Source: a candidate division KSB1 bacterium (lineage in GTDB: Bacteria; Zhuqueibacterota; Zhuqueibacteria; Zhuqueibacterales; Zhuqueibacteraceae). From it: a stretch of DNA of 64,000 nt. Within the stretch, counting starts at the first letter, position 1, and each line of letters starts with the position of its first letter. Shown in pieces: positions 36,218 to 45,335 of the stretch. Both the position numbers and the translations under genes were made by a program. The stretch covers positions 124,001-188,000 of the forward strand of contig JAPDPX010000007.1 in the NCBI GenBank assembly GCA_034506255.1. Direction: 5' to 3'. The notes beneath the pieces were generated by a model. That model did not search any database and was not told the origin of the DNA. It worked only from the letters and a program-made list of their open reading frames with translations.

Positions 36218-36260
36218 GCGGCGCGCGGCTCCCGCCGGGAAAACGGCGGCGGGAGCCGCG
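36218..36260 (-). terminator. Strong hairpin after glnN
   Basis: CGCGGCTCCCGCCG (36224-36237) is exactly complementary to 36247-36260, giving a 14-bp GC-rich stem with a 9-base loop. On the minus strand it is followed by CGCCGCTTTTC. It begins 12 bases after the glnN stop codon. Confidence 0.65.
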
Positions 36261-36272
36261 TATCCGCGGGGA

Positions 36273-38459
36273 TCATTTCACGAACAACATTTCACTGTAA
36301 ATCGGCAACGGCCAGTAATCATCCGGCAGTGCCTTTTCCAGCCGGGCGGCTGCCGCGCGCACCTCGTTCATCGCGGGCATGACATGGTCTCGCATGTGGT
36401 AGGCTTTGGAATGCACCGTGTCACCGCCCAGCTCGGCATTGACCACCAGCAGCCTGTCGAGCGCTTCGCGAAAGTCATTGGTGCAGGCGTTGATCTCCTG
36501 CAACGTTCTGAGCACACCGGCGGGCGTGAGGCCATTGCGCTTCAGAGTCTCGGCGGTTTGGGAGAGATCATGCAGATAGCGAACCGCCGCCGGCAGAATC
36601 ATGGTCTGCGCCATCAGGGCGGTGGTCTCGGCCTCGATGTTGATGGTTTTGAAATACTGGTCGAAAAGAATCTCCTCGCGCGCCTCCAGCTCGCGCCGGT
36701 TCAACACGCGGTATTTCTCGAACAGCTTCACGTTTTTTTCGTCATGCAGACGCTCGAAAGCATCGAGCGAGTTGCGCAGGTTCCACAGGCCGCGGCGTTC
36801 GGCTTCCTGATGCCATTCCGGCGTGTAGTTGTCGCCGTTGAAGATGATGCGCTTGTGGTTGTGGATCACCTCCTTCAAGACGGTGTGCAGGGCCTGTTCG
36901 AAGGGCATCTTGTTGTGCAGATGCTTTTCAATGGCGGTGGCCATCTCGTCTATGGCGGCGGCCACGATGGTGTTGAGCACCGTGTTGGGAAAGGAGATCG
37001 ACTGGCTGGCGCCCACGGCGCGGAATTCGAACTTGTTGCCGGTGAAGGCAAACGGCGAGGTGCGGTTGCGGTCGCCGGCGTGGCGCGGCAGGTGCGGCAA
37101 CACCGGGCTGCCCAGGCCGAGCAGGTCCTTGGATTTGCTGGCTTCCGGCCGGCCTTTCTCGATTTGTTTGAAAATATCCTCGAGCTGTTCGCCGAGAAAC
37201 ACCGAGATGATCGCCGGCGGCGCTTCATTGGCGCCCAGACGATGATCGTTGCCGGCATGGGCGACACTGGCGCGCAGCAAATCCTGGTATTCGTCCACCG
37301 CCTTGATCACGGCCGCACAGAAGAAAAGGAATTGCATGTTGTCGTGCGGCGTTTCGCCCGGATCGAGCAGATTGATGCCGGTGTCGGTGGACATCGACCA
37401 GTTGTTGTGTTTGCCGCTGCCATTGATGCCGGCGAACGGCTTCTCGTGCAGCAGACAGACCAGGCCGTATCGGCGCGCGGTATTGCGCATGACCTGCATC
37501 ATCATCTGTTGATGATCGGCGGCGAGATTGCTGTTCTCGAAAATCGGCGCGATTTCATACTGCGCCGGCGCCACTTCGTTGTGCCGCGTTTTCACCGGCA
37601 CGCCCAGGCGGTAGAGCTGATACTCGACGTCGGTCATGAAGGCGAGCACACGCTCGGGAATCGAGCCGAAATAATGATCCTCCAGCTCCTGGCCGCGCGG
37701 CGGTTTGGCGCCGAACAGCGTGCGGCCGGTGGTTACCAGATCCGGCCGGCGGTAGTAGAACTCCTCATCGATGAGAAAATACTCCTGCTCGGAGCCGACG
37801 GTGGTATAAACTTTGTGGACATTCTTCACGCCGAACAGCGCGAGCGCACGCAGCGCCTGCTGATTCAGTGCCTCCATCGAGCGCAGCAGCGGAACCTTGT
37901 GATCGAGCGCCTCTCCGGTCCACGAGGCGAATGCCGTGGGAATGCAGAGCGTGGCGCCGTGATGATTCTTCATGATGAAGGCGGGCGAAGTGGGGTCCCA
38001 GGCGGTGTAGCCGCGCGCTTCGAAGGTCGCGCGAATGCCGCCGCTTGGAAAGGAGGAGGCATCGGGCTCGCCCTGGATGAGATCCTTGCCGGAAAAACGG
38101 GCAATCGCACCGCCCCCGACATTGGGCGTGACAAAACTGTCGTGCTTTTCAGCGGTCAGGCCGGTGAGTGGCTGAAACCAGTGGGTGAAATGGGTCGCCC
38201 CATGTTCCACCGCCCATTCTTTCATGGCCAGTGCCACGACATCGGCGAGCTTGGGATCGAGCGGCTGGCCCTTCTCGATCGTTGCCATCAGCGACTGAAA
38301 CGTCTCCTTGGGCAGTTTGTCGCGCATGACCTCGCTGTTGAAGGTGTGCTCGCCAAAAATGGAGTTGATGTCAGCCGTAAGCTGTTGCGGCGTGCTGCGC
38401 ATGACCCAATTCTTGGCAGCCGCCACCACGTCATAACGCCGGGCAGAATTCTTGGACAC
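36273..38459 (-). CDS. glnN: Type III glutamine synthetase
   Basis: Converts glutamate and ammonium to glutamine with ATP. At 728 residues it has the length of GSIII, far larger than GSI or GSII. Family signatures include EHGATHFTHWFQPLTG, EKHDSF, KDLIQGEPDASSFPSGG, RHNEVAPAQYE, NGSGKHNNWSMSTD and RTSPFAFTGNKFEFRAVG, the last two carrying metal- and glutamate-binding residues. GSIII is common in Bacteroidota, cyanobacteria and related FCB lineages. A promoter candidate is seen upstream and a strong hairpin follows. No nitrogen-regulatory gene (glnB, glnK, amt) is near. Confidence 0.97.
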   Translation of the reverse strand: MSKNSARRYDVVAAAKNWVMRSTPQQLTADINSIFGEHTFNSEVMRDKLPKETFQSLMATIEKGQPLDPKLADVVALAMKEWAVEHGATHFTHWFQPLTGLTAEKHDSFVTPNVGGGAIARFSGKDLIQGEPDASSFPSGGIRATFEARGYTAWDPTSPAFIMKNHHGATLCIPTAFASWTGEALDHKVPLLRSMEALNQQALRALALFGVKNVHKVYTTVGSEQEYFLIDEEFYYRRPDLVTTGRTLFGAKPPRGQELEDHYFGSIPERVLAFMTDVEYQLYRLGVPVKTRHNEVAPAQYEIAPIFENSNLAADHQQMMMQVMRNTARRYGLVCLLHEKPFAGINGSGKHNNWSMSTDTGINLLDPGETPHDNMQFLFFCAAVIKAVDEYQDLLRASVAHAGNDHRLGANEAPPAIISVFLGEQLEDIFKQIEKGRPEASKSKDLLGLGSPVLPHLPRHAGDRNRTSPFAFTGNKFEFRAVGASQSISFPNTVLNTIVAAAIDEMATAIEKHLHNKMPFEQALHTVLKEVIHNHKRIIFNGDNYTPEWHQEAERRGLWNLRNSLDAFERLHDEKNVKLFEKYRVLNRRELEAREEILFDQYFKTINIEAETTALMAQTMILPAAVRYLHDLSQTAETLKRNGLTPAGVLRTLQEINACTNDFREALDRLLVVNAELGGDTVHSKAYHMRDHVMPAMNEVRAAAARLEKALPDDYWPLPIYSEMLFVK

Positions 38460-38865
38460 GGGAGAGTCCTCCTAATTGATGATTGTGAATGCAGGTCAAA
38501 TCCTGTGGCAGGGAAATGATTCACGGATTTTGTGCTGCGTGTCGCGAAACAGGGGGTTGCTATGGTTGGACAGGATTATAAGGGAATTTTTTGACTTTGG
38601 AAAGAGGTTTGTTGCGCCCGGTCTCCCCCAAATTGCCGCCGCAGAGGCTTGGCGACTAAGGGCACGATCCGGCACTGCCCGCACTCTCCTGGCGGGGCGT
38701 CATTGCCGGTGCCGCGGTCCGGAGCAATTTGGCCGGTCGACACAACCTGACTGCGCCGCACGGCCTTGCACCTTCTGCGGTGCGGCAGCCGCGCCAAGCG
38801 GATGATCCCGCCTGTTATCGGAAGGGTGTTCAACATGTTGGGCACAGCGCAGGCGCAACACGGTC
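38460..38865. other. Non-coding gap upstream of glnN, 406 bases
   Basis: Contains the glnN promoter candidate and a leader of about 105 bases. The rest, up to the end of the molybdenum hydroxylase operon, holds a CAACATGTTG palindrome at about 38832 and no gene. Confidence 0.5.
38575..38603 (-). promoter_or_regulatory. Promoter candidate for glnN
   Basis: Minus-strand TTTCCA (38598-38603), 17-base spacer and a perfect TATAAT (38575-38580). It would give a 5' leader of about 105 bases before the glnN ATG. Confidence 0.5.
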
Positions 38866-39843
38866 TCACGACTTCATCAGTTTTTCCAGCGCCCGCCGGA
38901 CCATCACTTTGGTGAGCTGAATCTTGTAACCGTTTTGCCGCAGCGGCAGCGCGCCGGCAATTGCCGCCTCGGCGGCTTTGGCGATCACACCGGTCGTGAG
39001 CAACTTGCCCTGCAATTCCGCCTCGGCAGCCGGCACGCGCCAGGGGATGGGCGCGACGCCGCCGAGCACAAGGCGGGCCTGCTGGCAGACCCTGCCCTGC
39101 ATTTGCAGCACGGCGGCCACACTGACGAGGGCAAAATCATGCGACTGTTTTTCACGGAATTTGAGATAGGTGCCGCGTGTGCCCGGTGCCGGCGCGGGAA
39201 TCTTGATCGCGGTGATCAACTCATTCGGCCCCAGAACCGTCTCGCGCATGAGATTGTCCTGTGGCAGTTGATAAAATTCGCCCACCGCCACGGTGCGGCG
39301 GCCGGCGGCATGCAACAATTCCAGTTGCGCCTGCAGAGCCACCAGTGCGGGCGCGGCATCGGAGGGATGGACGATGAAGCTCGGACCACCGCCGAAGATG
39401 CAGTGATATTTGTTCAGGCCCTCCACGGCAAAGCACTGCTCGCCGCCCTTTTTCAAACACACGAGATCTTTTTCGCGGAAATACCAGCAGCGCGGCCGCT
39501 GGCAGAGATTGCCGCCAATCGTGCCCATGTTGCGCAACTGGGGTGTGGCGATGCTCTCCGCCGCCTCGGCGAGCACGGTAAAATGCCGCCGCACCGCGTC
39601 GTTTTCTGCGATTTCGGCAATGGTGGTGAGTGCGCCGATTTCGAGGCCTGCGCCGGCTTTGATGTAGCTCAAGCCCGGAATGCTTTTAAGATTGATCAAA
39701 CGCTGCGGCCGCACCAGACGCTCTTTCAGCATGTCCAGCAAGTCGGTGCCGCCCGCCAGCAACATGGTTTCCCCCCAACTGCGGCTCAACAACGCCGGCA
39801 CCGTGTCCAAACTTTTGGGGTTCACCAGCTCAAAATTGAACAT
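38866..39843 (-). CDS. Molybdenum hydroxylase FAD subunit (PaoB-like)
   Basis: FAD-binding medium subunit (325 residues) of a three-subunit xanthine-dehydrogenase-family enzyme. FAD motifs are LLAGGTDLLDMLK and TIGGNLCQRPRC. The stretch 112-150 carries extra cysteines (114, 119, 129, 137, 148), as in Escherichia coli PaoB (YagS), where cysteines in this region hold an additional [4Fe-4S] cluster; the surrounding CWYFRE and HPSDAAPALVAL also match that subfamily. It passes electrons between the 2Fe-2S subunit and the final acceptor. ATG at 39843 has GGAG 8 bases upstream. Last gene of the operon. Confidence 0.87.
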   Translation of the reverse strand: MFNFELVNPKSLDTVPALLSRSWGETMLLAGGTDLLDMLKERLVRPQRLINLKSIPGLSYIKAGAGLEIGALTTIAEIAENDAVRRHFTVLAEAAESIATPQLRNMGTIGGNLCQRPRCWYFREKDLVCLKKGGEQCFAVEGLNKYHCIFGGGPSFIVHPSDAAPALVALQAQLELLHAAGRRTVAVGEFYQLPQDNLMRETVLGPNELITAIKIPAPAPGTRGTYLKFREKQSHDFALVSVAAVLQMQGRVCQQARLVLGGVAPIPWRVPAAEAELQGKLLTTGVIAKAAEAAIAGALPLRQNGYKIQLTKVMVRRALEKLMKS

Positions 39844-39926
39844 GACCCGTTCTCCTGCCACACTCTGCGAGTTTTTTCACCTGCCTGCCATCCGGCTGCG
39901 CGATCGGCGGTCACCTCCAGGCGGGC

Positions 39927-42035
39927 TCAGGCATGCAGCACTGCCAGCACACGCTCGGGCGTCATGGGCAGCTCGCGCGGGCGTTTGCCGGTGGCATGAT
40001 AAACCGCATTGGCGATTGCAGCCGCGGTGGGGATGGTGGGGGGCTCACCGATGCCGATCACCCCGCGCCCGGGTTGATCATGAATGATCACCTCGATCTT
40101 TGGCATCTCCAGCGCGCCGATGATTTTGTAATTCTCGAAGGTGGGATTGATTTGCACGCCGGTGAGCGGATCCATCAGGCGGTCTTCATAAAGCGCATAG
40201 GAAAGGCCCTGCACCACGCCACCGATGACCTGGCTTTCCGCAGTGAGACGATTGAGCACCAGGCCGCAATCCTGCACCGCAAGTATGCGCAGCACCGTCA
40301 CCACCCCGGTTTCAGTATCAACCTCGACTTCTGCAAACTGGCAGCCGGCCACACCCGCAGAGGACAGGCCCTCCGCCCATTCGCCGTGCGTCACCAGCGG
40401 CGCCGAGCCCAACAAGGCGCATAGTTGTTTCCAGGGCAGCGCGTTCTGCGGATTGCCCCTGACAAAGGCGCGGCCACCCGCCAGTTGCACCTCGGAACTG
40501 GCAACACCAAAGTGCCGGGCAGCCAGCTCCGCGAGTTTATCGCGGGCTTTTTCGGCAACGTTCTTGATGGCCGGCGCAACCGAGGGTGCAGTGGTGCTGC
40601 CGCCGCTGGCGCCGGAATAGGGATATTCGGTATCGCCAATCATCGCCTTGACAGAAGCGATCGGCACACCCAATTCTTCCGCAGCCACGGCCGCCACAAA
40701 CGTGCGGGTGCCGGTTCCAATGTCTTGCGTGCCACAGCGCACTTCAATGCCGCCATCCGGCAGGATGGTCATTTGCGCCTGTGTGCCGCGGCCGCCCGGC
40801 CACCACACCGCCGCGCCCAACCCCATGCCGCGCTTGATCCCACCCGGGCTGGCATTGGGCCGTTTCGCCCGCCGGGACCAGCCAAAGCGTTCCGCCGCCA
40901 TGCGCCATTGCTGTTGCCGGGTTGGGTTGGAATCATTGCGCAGGCGAAAATCCAGCGGATCGAGATTGAGCCGCTCGGCCAGCTCATCCATCACCTGCTC
41001 CATGACGAACGAGGCTTGTGGACAACCAGGCGCGCGAAAGGCACGCGCCGCCCCGGCATTGGTGTAAACATCATAATGCTCGACCCGGGAATTGGGCACC
41101 TCATAAACCAATGGCAAAGCCGGCCGGGCGTTGTTGCCAATGCCGGCCGTGCCGTAAGTCTTCGCGCTGAACGCAATGAGCTTGCCGTCGCGGGTGGCGC
41201 CTGCCTTGACCTCGGCAAGGAGGTTGGGACGATTGCCGGCGCTGATCGAATCCTGCGGCCGTGTCAGCATCAACTTCACCGGTGCACCCGCGGCCCTGGC
41301 CAGCCGGGCGGCAATGGCTGAGTAGCGCCCCGCCTGCAGTTTGCTGCCAAAGCCACCCCCCATGTAATCGCAGATCACCCGTACCTTGCTTTGTTCAATA
41401 TTGAGAAATTTCGCAATGCCCTCGCGGCTGGCATACACGCCCTGGGTGGAGTCCCACACGATCAACTCATCGCCCTCCCATTTTGCCACGCTGCCATGCA
41501 CTTCCAGGCAGGCGTGCACCTGCACCTGCGTGCGATAACTGCCTTCCACAATGACCGCCGCCTGCGCGAAGCCGGCAGCGAGATCCCCCCTGCTGTCCAC
41601 CCGCGCCTCACGCCTGTTGCTTTGCTCGGCATATACCCGTGGCGCATCGTCCGCCATCGCCGTTTCCAGATCCACCACAAATGGCAAAAGCTCATACTCT
41701 ACTTTGATCAAATCCAGGGCTTCAGCGGCGATTTCCGGCGAGACGGCTGCCACTGCCGCCACCTCTTCGCCGGCATAACGCACCGTGCCGGTGGGATGCA
41801 CATCGGTCAGCACGGCTTTCACCCCCGGCAGCGCCTGCGCGGCACCCGCCGCGAGGCGTTTGATCCTGGCCGCGGCGTAGGGTGAGGACAACAGCGCGCC
41901 ATACAGCATGCCGGGCAACTTGAGATCATGCGTGTATTTCACGGCACCGGAGGTTTTGCCCGGACCATCCACGCGGGAATAGCCCCTGCCCAGGTAGGTC
42001 ATCTCATCGAGTGCTTTCCACTTTGCCATGCTCAT
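39927..42035 (-). CDS. Molybdenum hydroxylase catalytic subunit
   Basis: Large molybdopterin-binding subunit, 702 residues, of the xanthine dehydrogenase/aldehyde oxidoreductase family. MGGGFGSK, RAFRAPGCPQASF and SGGSTTAPS line the cofactor site, and the catalytic glutamate is in GVIGIGEPPT near the C-terminus. Substrate cannot be told from sequence; the PaoABC-like subunit set suggests aromatic or other aldehydes. It has no signal peptide of its own and would be exported with the Tat-bearing small subunit. Start overlaps the stop of the 2Fe-2S gene (ATGA). Confidence 0.92.
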   Translation of the reverse strand: MSMAKWKALDEMTYLGRGYSRVDGPGKTSGAVKYTHDLKLPGMLYGALLSSPYAAARIKRLAAGAAQALPGVKAVLTDVHPTGTVRYAGEEVAAVAAVSPEIAAEALDLIKVEYELLPFVVDLETAMADDAPRVYAEQSNRREARVDSRGDLAAGFAQAAVIVEGSYRTQVQVHACLEVHGSVAKWEGDELIVWDSTQGVYASREGIAKFLNIEQSKVRVICDYMGGGFGSKLQAGRYSAIAARLARAAGAPVKLMLTRPQDSISAGNRPNLLAEVKAGATRDGKLIAFSAKTYGTAGIGNNARPALPLVYEVPNSRVEHYDVYTNAGAARAFRAPGCPQASFVMEQVMDELAERLNLDPLDFRLRNDSNPTRQQQWRMAAERFGWSRRAKRPNASPGGIKRGMGLGAAVWWPGGRGTQAQMTILPDGGIEVRCGTQDIGTGTRTFVAAVAAEELGVPIASVKAMIGDTEYPYSGASGGSTTAPSVAPAIKNVAEKARDKLAELAARHFGVASSEVQLAGGRAFVRGNPQNALPWKQLCALLGSAPLVTHGEWAEGLSSAGVAGCQFAEVEVDTETGVVTVLRILAVQDCGLVLNRLTAESQVIGGVVQGLSYALYEDRLMDPLTGVQINPTFENYKIIGALEMPKIEVIIHDQPGRGVIGIGEPPTIPTAAAIANAVYHATGKRPRELPMTPERVLAVLHA

Positions 42036-42706
42036 CCTCGCTTTCCGCCGGCAGATTTCGCCGCTGCCAGCGCGGCTTCAAACACGCGCGGATAGGTACC
42101 GCACCGACAAAGATTGCCGGCAACCGCCTGGCGCACCTCCGCCGCCGTGGGATTGGGATTGCGGTCCAACAACGCCCGCACCGACATGACAAAGCCGGGC
42201 GTGCAAAAACCGCACATCAGTGCATCCCGGTCAACGAAGGCCTGCTGTACCGGATCGAGTTTGCCGTTTTGCACCAGCCCTTCCACCGTCACGATTTCCC
42301 GGCCCGCGGCATCAAGCGCGAGCATCATGCACGCCAGCACCGGCCTGCCATTCAGCAAAACGGTGCAGGCACCACATTCCCCGCGATTGCAGACCTCCTT
42401 GCAACCCGTCACCTCGAGCTGGTTGCGCAGCGCTGAAAGCAGCGTGGTGCGCGGCTCAACCGTCAGGCTGCGCCGCTGGCCGTTGACTTTGAGCTGGAGC
42501 GGGACGTTGCCGGAGAAAACTTCCACATCCGGAGGCATCGCTGCCGCTTTGGCGCGCAACCCGGTGCTCAAAATCACCGTGCTGACCGCGCCGCCGCCGC
42601 TCAACTTCAAAAAGTGCCGCCGCGAAATTTTGGTGGAGGTTTGTCCGGCCGGGGAAGTTTCGGAGGGATCGGGAGTGGGCACCGGGTGCTCGCTATGCTT
42701 TTCCAT
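42032..42706 (-). CDS. Molybdenum hydroxylase 2Fe-2S subunit with Tat signal
   Basis: A 224-residue iron-sulphur subunit. The N-terminus carries a twin-arginine signal (SRRHFLK, 29-35, then a hydrophobic stretch to about 57), so the complex is exported folded to the periplasm. The plant-type [2Fe-2S] cluster is bound by Cys106, 111, 114 and 126, and the second cluster by Cys165, 168, 200 and 202. ATG at 42706 is chosen because AAAGGA stands 7 bases upstream; 42712 is too close to it. First gene of the operon, order small-large-medium. Confidence 0.93.
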   Translation of the reverse strand: MEKHSEHPVPTPDPSETSPAGQTSTKISRRHFLKLSGGGAVSTVILSTGLRAKAAAMPPDVEVFSGNVPLQLKVNGQRRSLTVEPRTTLLSALRNQLEVTGCKEVCNRGECGACTVLLNGRPVLACMMLALDAAGREIVTVEGLVQNGKLDPVQQAFVDRDALMCGFCTPGFVMSVRALLDRNPNPTAAEVRQAVAGNLCRCGTYPRVFEAALAAAKSAGGKRG

Positions 42707-43407
42707 GCTCATTTCCTTTCGCGCAGGGACAAATTTTACCATCGAAGCCCGCGCAATCATATTGAAAAAGTGCGTGAATGTCAAGCGGCTTTGCCCGACC
42801 CGCAGCCATGCAACGGCAACAGCAGCGGCCGCCATTGTGGCGGGAATGATCAAAGGGAGAGGGCGAGGAGGAATGACTCGGTTGCGTCTGAGGACATGGT
42901 GCAGATCTCTTGTCTGCAGGCAGGAGTGCCCAATGTCACCAACTTTTCAAACAAAGCAAAAACTCTCACGCCAGGAGTTTTTCTGCAGCCACTGCCAAAC
43001 AACAAGTCTCAGCACCCCAAAATCACACGGGTCATCAGGTTTTCCCTCCTGCTCTTGGTGGCTTGTGTGGTTCAAAAATCTTCGCGGTGACAGTTCCGTG
43101 CCCTTTCTGATCTGCCACGGCTTGGCCGTGGCATTCCTGCAGAGAGCCTCCGCAGGATCGTAAGATAACGCCACGGTCAAATCATGGCAGAACGGTTACT
43201 CTGCGCGAAGCCCCTGCGGCTTCGCGTCCTTGTATGTTTTGGCTTGTGGATTTTATCGCTTCGAAAAAGTTGGCAGCATTGGGCAGGGGAGCCTGCGCCA
43301 CTCTCCACGTTGCCGCAAGATTACAAACGGTGAGGAACACCGCCTGCTTGACATTTGACCGCCGGTTTGTTACGTTCTCCAGCCGCCTGCACGAACCGGA
43401 TGACGCC
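42707..43407. other. Non-coding gap of 701 bases with repeats
   Basis: Divergent gap between the molybdenum hydroxylase operon and the DUF4032 gene. It has a family C half-site at 42898-42924, a 9-bp stem TGCCACGGC/GCCGTGGCA at 43113-43133 and the family B repeat at 43150-43310. The promoters of both flanking genes should be here but are not evident. Confidence 0.55.
43150..43310. repeat. Dispersed repeat family B, copy 2
   Basis: About 160 bases aligned with 24147-24296 in the same orientation, with insertions of 4 and 11 bases. It ends with GCCTGCGCCACTC and CCACGTTG, the part that also occurs at 13484-13520 on the minus strand. Confidence 0.7.
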
Positions 43408-44718
43408 ATGCACCCCCTCTCCTCCCCGCCGATTTCCTTTTTCGTCGATGAGCTTTTTCGCGCTGATTTGGAAAAACTGCCCTGGTCGCACCCGATTACA
43501 AGCTGGCGCGCGCTCGGCGTCAGACATTTCAATATCAAACGCGGCCTGGGCCGACACCCAGTGGTGTTCGTGCAAGCCGGCAGCCGCAAATATGTCGTCA
43601 AAGAGCTGGGCTTCGAAGTCGCACGCCGCGAAGTGGAGAATTACAAACAAATGCTGCTGCGCGGCCTGCATACTCTCATCCCGGCGGGTTGTGTGGCCCG
43701 CGAGGAAGAGCCGCTCGCCGTGTGGACGCCGGTGGGCCGGCAATATCAACGCCATCTCGTCGGCCACACCGTCACCCTGCTCATCGACCATGTGCTGCCG
43801 GATTCGCAGTTGTATCGCCGCGCCTTCCACTTCGATAATCGCAAACGCATTTGGGACGCCATCGTCGAGCTGTTTGTCGAGCTGCACAGCAACGGCGTCT
43901 ATTGGGGGGATGCTTCGCTGGCCAACACCCTGGTCAAATTCATGAAAATCGATATCCCCCACCTCGGCCGCAAGACCCGCTTGAAGGCCTTTTTGGCAGA
44001 TGCCGAGACGGTCGAGATTCATGCCTCCGTGCCGGATTCCCTGCGCGCGGCGGATTTGGCCTTCTTCCTGGAAGCGATGGATTGGGTGAATGAAGACCTG
44101 CGCGCCAGCGGCATGACGCGGGATGAAGTGGCCACGGCGCAGGACAAGGCTTATCTGCGCGAAGCCTACGCGCGCCGCTATGAAGTCGAATTGCAGGGGC
44201 GCGCCTTTGAACAGTGCAGCGGCCTGGAAATCGCAAAATATCTGGGGACGGTGCGGGAGCCGGCCTACTTCGACGTCCTGCGCCGGCACATCGAAGAGCA
44301 CAAGTGGTACCTCAGCGAACGACAACAACACGAAGTCGGCTATGCCGCCGCCGCGCGAGACTGGCTGGAAAACATTTTCATCCCCATGTGCGAGTTGTTC
44401 AAGAACGAAGGGTTGCTCGACCTGTTCCCCGGCAAAACCGCGGCCGACCTGTACGTCGAAATCATGAACAACAAATATGTCCTGAGCCGCAAGGCGGGCC
44501 GGGATGTGGGCATGCTCCGCGCCGCGCGTGACTATGCCGAACGGTTTGGCGAACACCACCCGGTCGCCATCTTCTGGCGCAGACTGGCCGGCGGCATGCG
44601 CAGGATTCTGGGGCAACGAAAAAAAAACGGTTCGCTGCTGATTTGTGTGGACAACGAATGCCTGCTCCGGGACGAAAGGGCGAAGTCCGAGGTGGGCAGC
44701 AGATTTTGCGAAATTTGA
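43408..44718 (+). CDS. DUF4032 kinase-like protein
   Basis: A 436-residue soluble protein of the DUF4032 family, which carries a lipopolysaccharide-kinase-like fold. Kinase-like elements can be placed: KYVVKELGFEVARREVENY (Lys65, Glu75), catalytic loop GVYWGDASLANTL (Asp168, Asn173) and metal-binding LADAETVEI (Asp198). The second half, conserved in the family, is rich in helices and aromatic residues. Activity and substrate are unknown for the family. The start at ATG 43408 has only a weak GGAT before it; earlier in-frame codons lie in repeat DNA. The gene stands alone. Confidence 0.78.
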   Translation: MHPLSSPPISFFVDELFRADLEKLPWSHPITSWRALGVRHFNIKRGLGRHPVVFVQAGSRKYVVKELGFEVARREVENYKQMLLRGLHTLIPAGCVAREEEPLAVWTPVGRQYQRHLVGHTVTLLIDHVLPDSQLYRRAFHFDNRKRIWDAIVELFVELHSNGVYWGDASLANTLVKFMKIDIPHLGRKTRLKAFLADAETVEIHASVPDSLRAADLAFFLEAMDWVNEDLRASGMTRDEVATAQDKAYLREAYARRYEVELQGRAFEQCSGLEIAKYLGTVREPAYFDVLRRHIEEHKWYLSERQQHEVGYAAAARDWLENIFIPMCELFKNEGLLDLFPGKTAADLYVEIMNNKYVLSRKAGRDVGMLRAARDYAERFGEHHPVAIFWRRLAGGMRRILGQRKKNGSLLICVDNECLLRDERAKSEVGSRFCEI

Positions 44719-44865
44719 AAACTCGCCGCTGCCAAGTCGGACTGCACTCATCACGACAAAACAGGCAGAGAGCGGAGCGAGGAAAGGGGCAATGCCAACG
44801 ATCAGGAGGTATGGTTGGGGCGCGGGGGAGCAGGCAAAAACATGCCGGGCAGCTTCGCCCGACTG

Positions 44866-45216
44866 TCATCCCCTCTGCCAGATGCCGAGCACATTGCCGT
44901 CGGGATCGCTGATCAGTGCAAAACTGCCGCTGGCCTTCTCAGGAGTTTTGCCGCGAATAATCTTCCCGCCCAGTTGCAGCACACGCTCGAGCGTCTGATC
45001 GATATCATCGACGCGAATGTAGAGAATGATGCCCTGGCGGCCGGTGTGCCATGGGGAGTGGTAAAAGGCGCCATTGACCTCCTCGCCCGTATCGAAGAGC
45101 ATATAGTCCTCCTCCACGACGAGATCCAGTTTCCACTCGAACAGCTCGCGGTAAAAGTTCCGGGTTCGGTCAAAGTCCGCGCTGGGGATCTCCACGTGTA
45201 CGAAGCCGTGGGTCAT
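44866..45216 (-). CDS. VOC (glyoxalase/bleomycin-resistance) family protein
   Basis: A 116-residue single VOC module. FVHVEIPSADFDRTRNFY begins the first half, and GGKIIRGKT and ISDPDGNVLGIWQ close the second; His7 and a C-terminal Gly-Ile in place of a Glu leave the metal site incomplete, so it may be a binding protein and not an enzyme. GGAG lies 8 bases before the ATG. It is in the same direction as the ATP-grasp gene (119 bases). Confidence 0.87.
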   Translation of the reverse strand: MTHGFVHVEIPSADFDRTRNFYRELFEWKLDLVVEEDYMLFDTGEEVNGAFYHSPWHTGRQGIILYIRVDDIDQTLERVLQLGGKIIRGKTPEKASGSFALISDPDGNVLGIWQRG

Positions 45217-45335
45217 CACGCTTCTCCGAATGAGGACAGCCGCTCTCCGTGTGTTTCCCCTTGCTGCCGGCCTTTCCCGGCGCCGGCGCGGGCGCGTGTG
45301 CCGACAGCGCGCACCGGGCCAGGCCGAAGGTCCAC

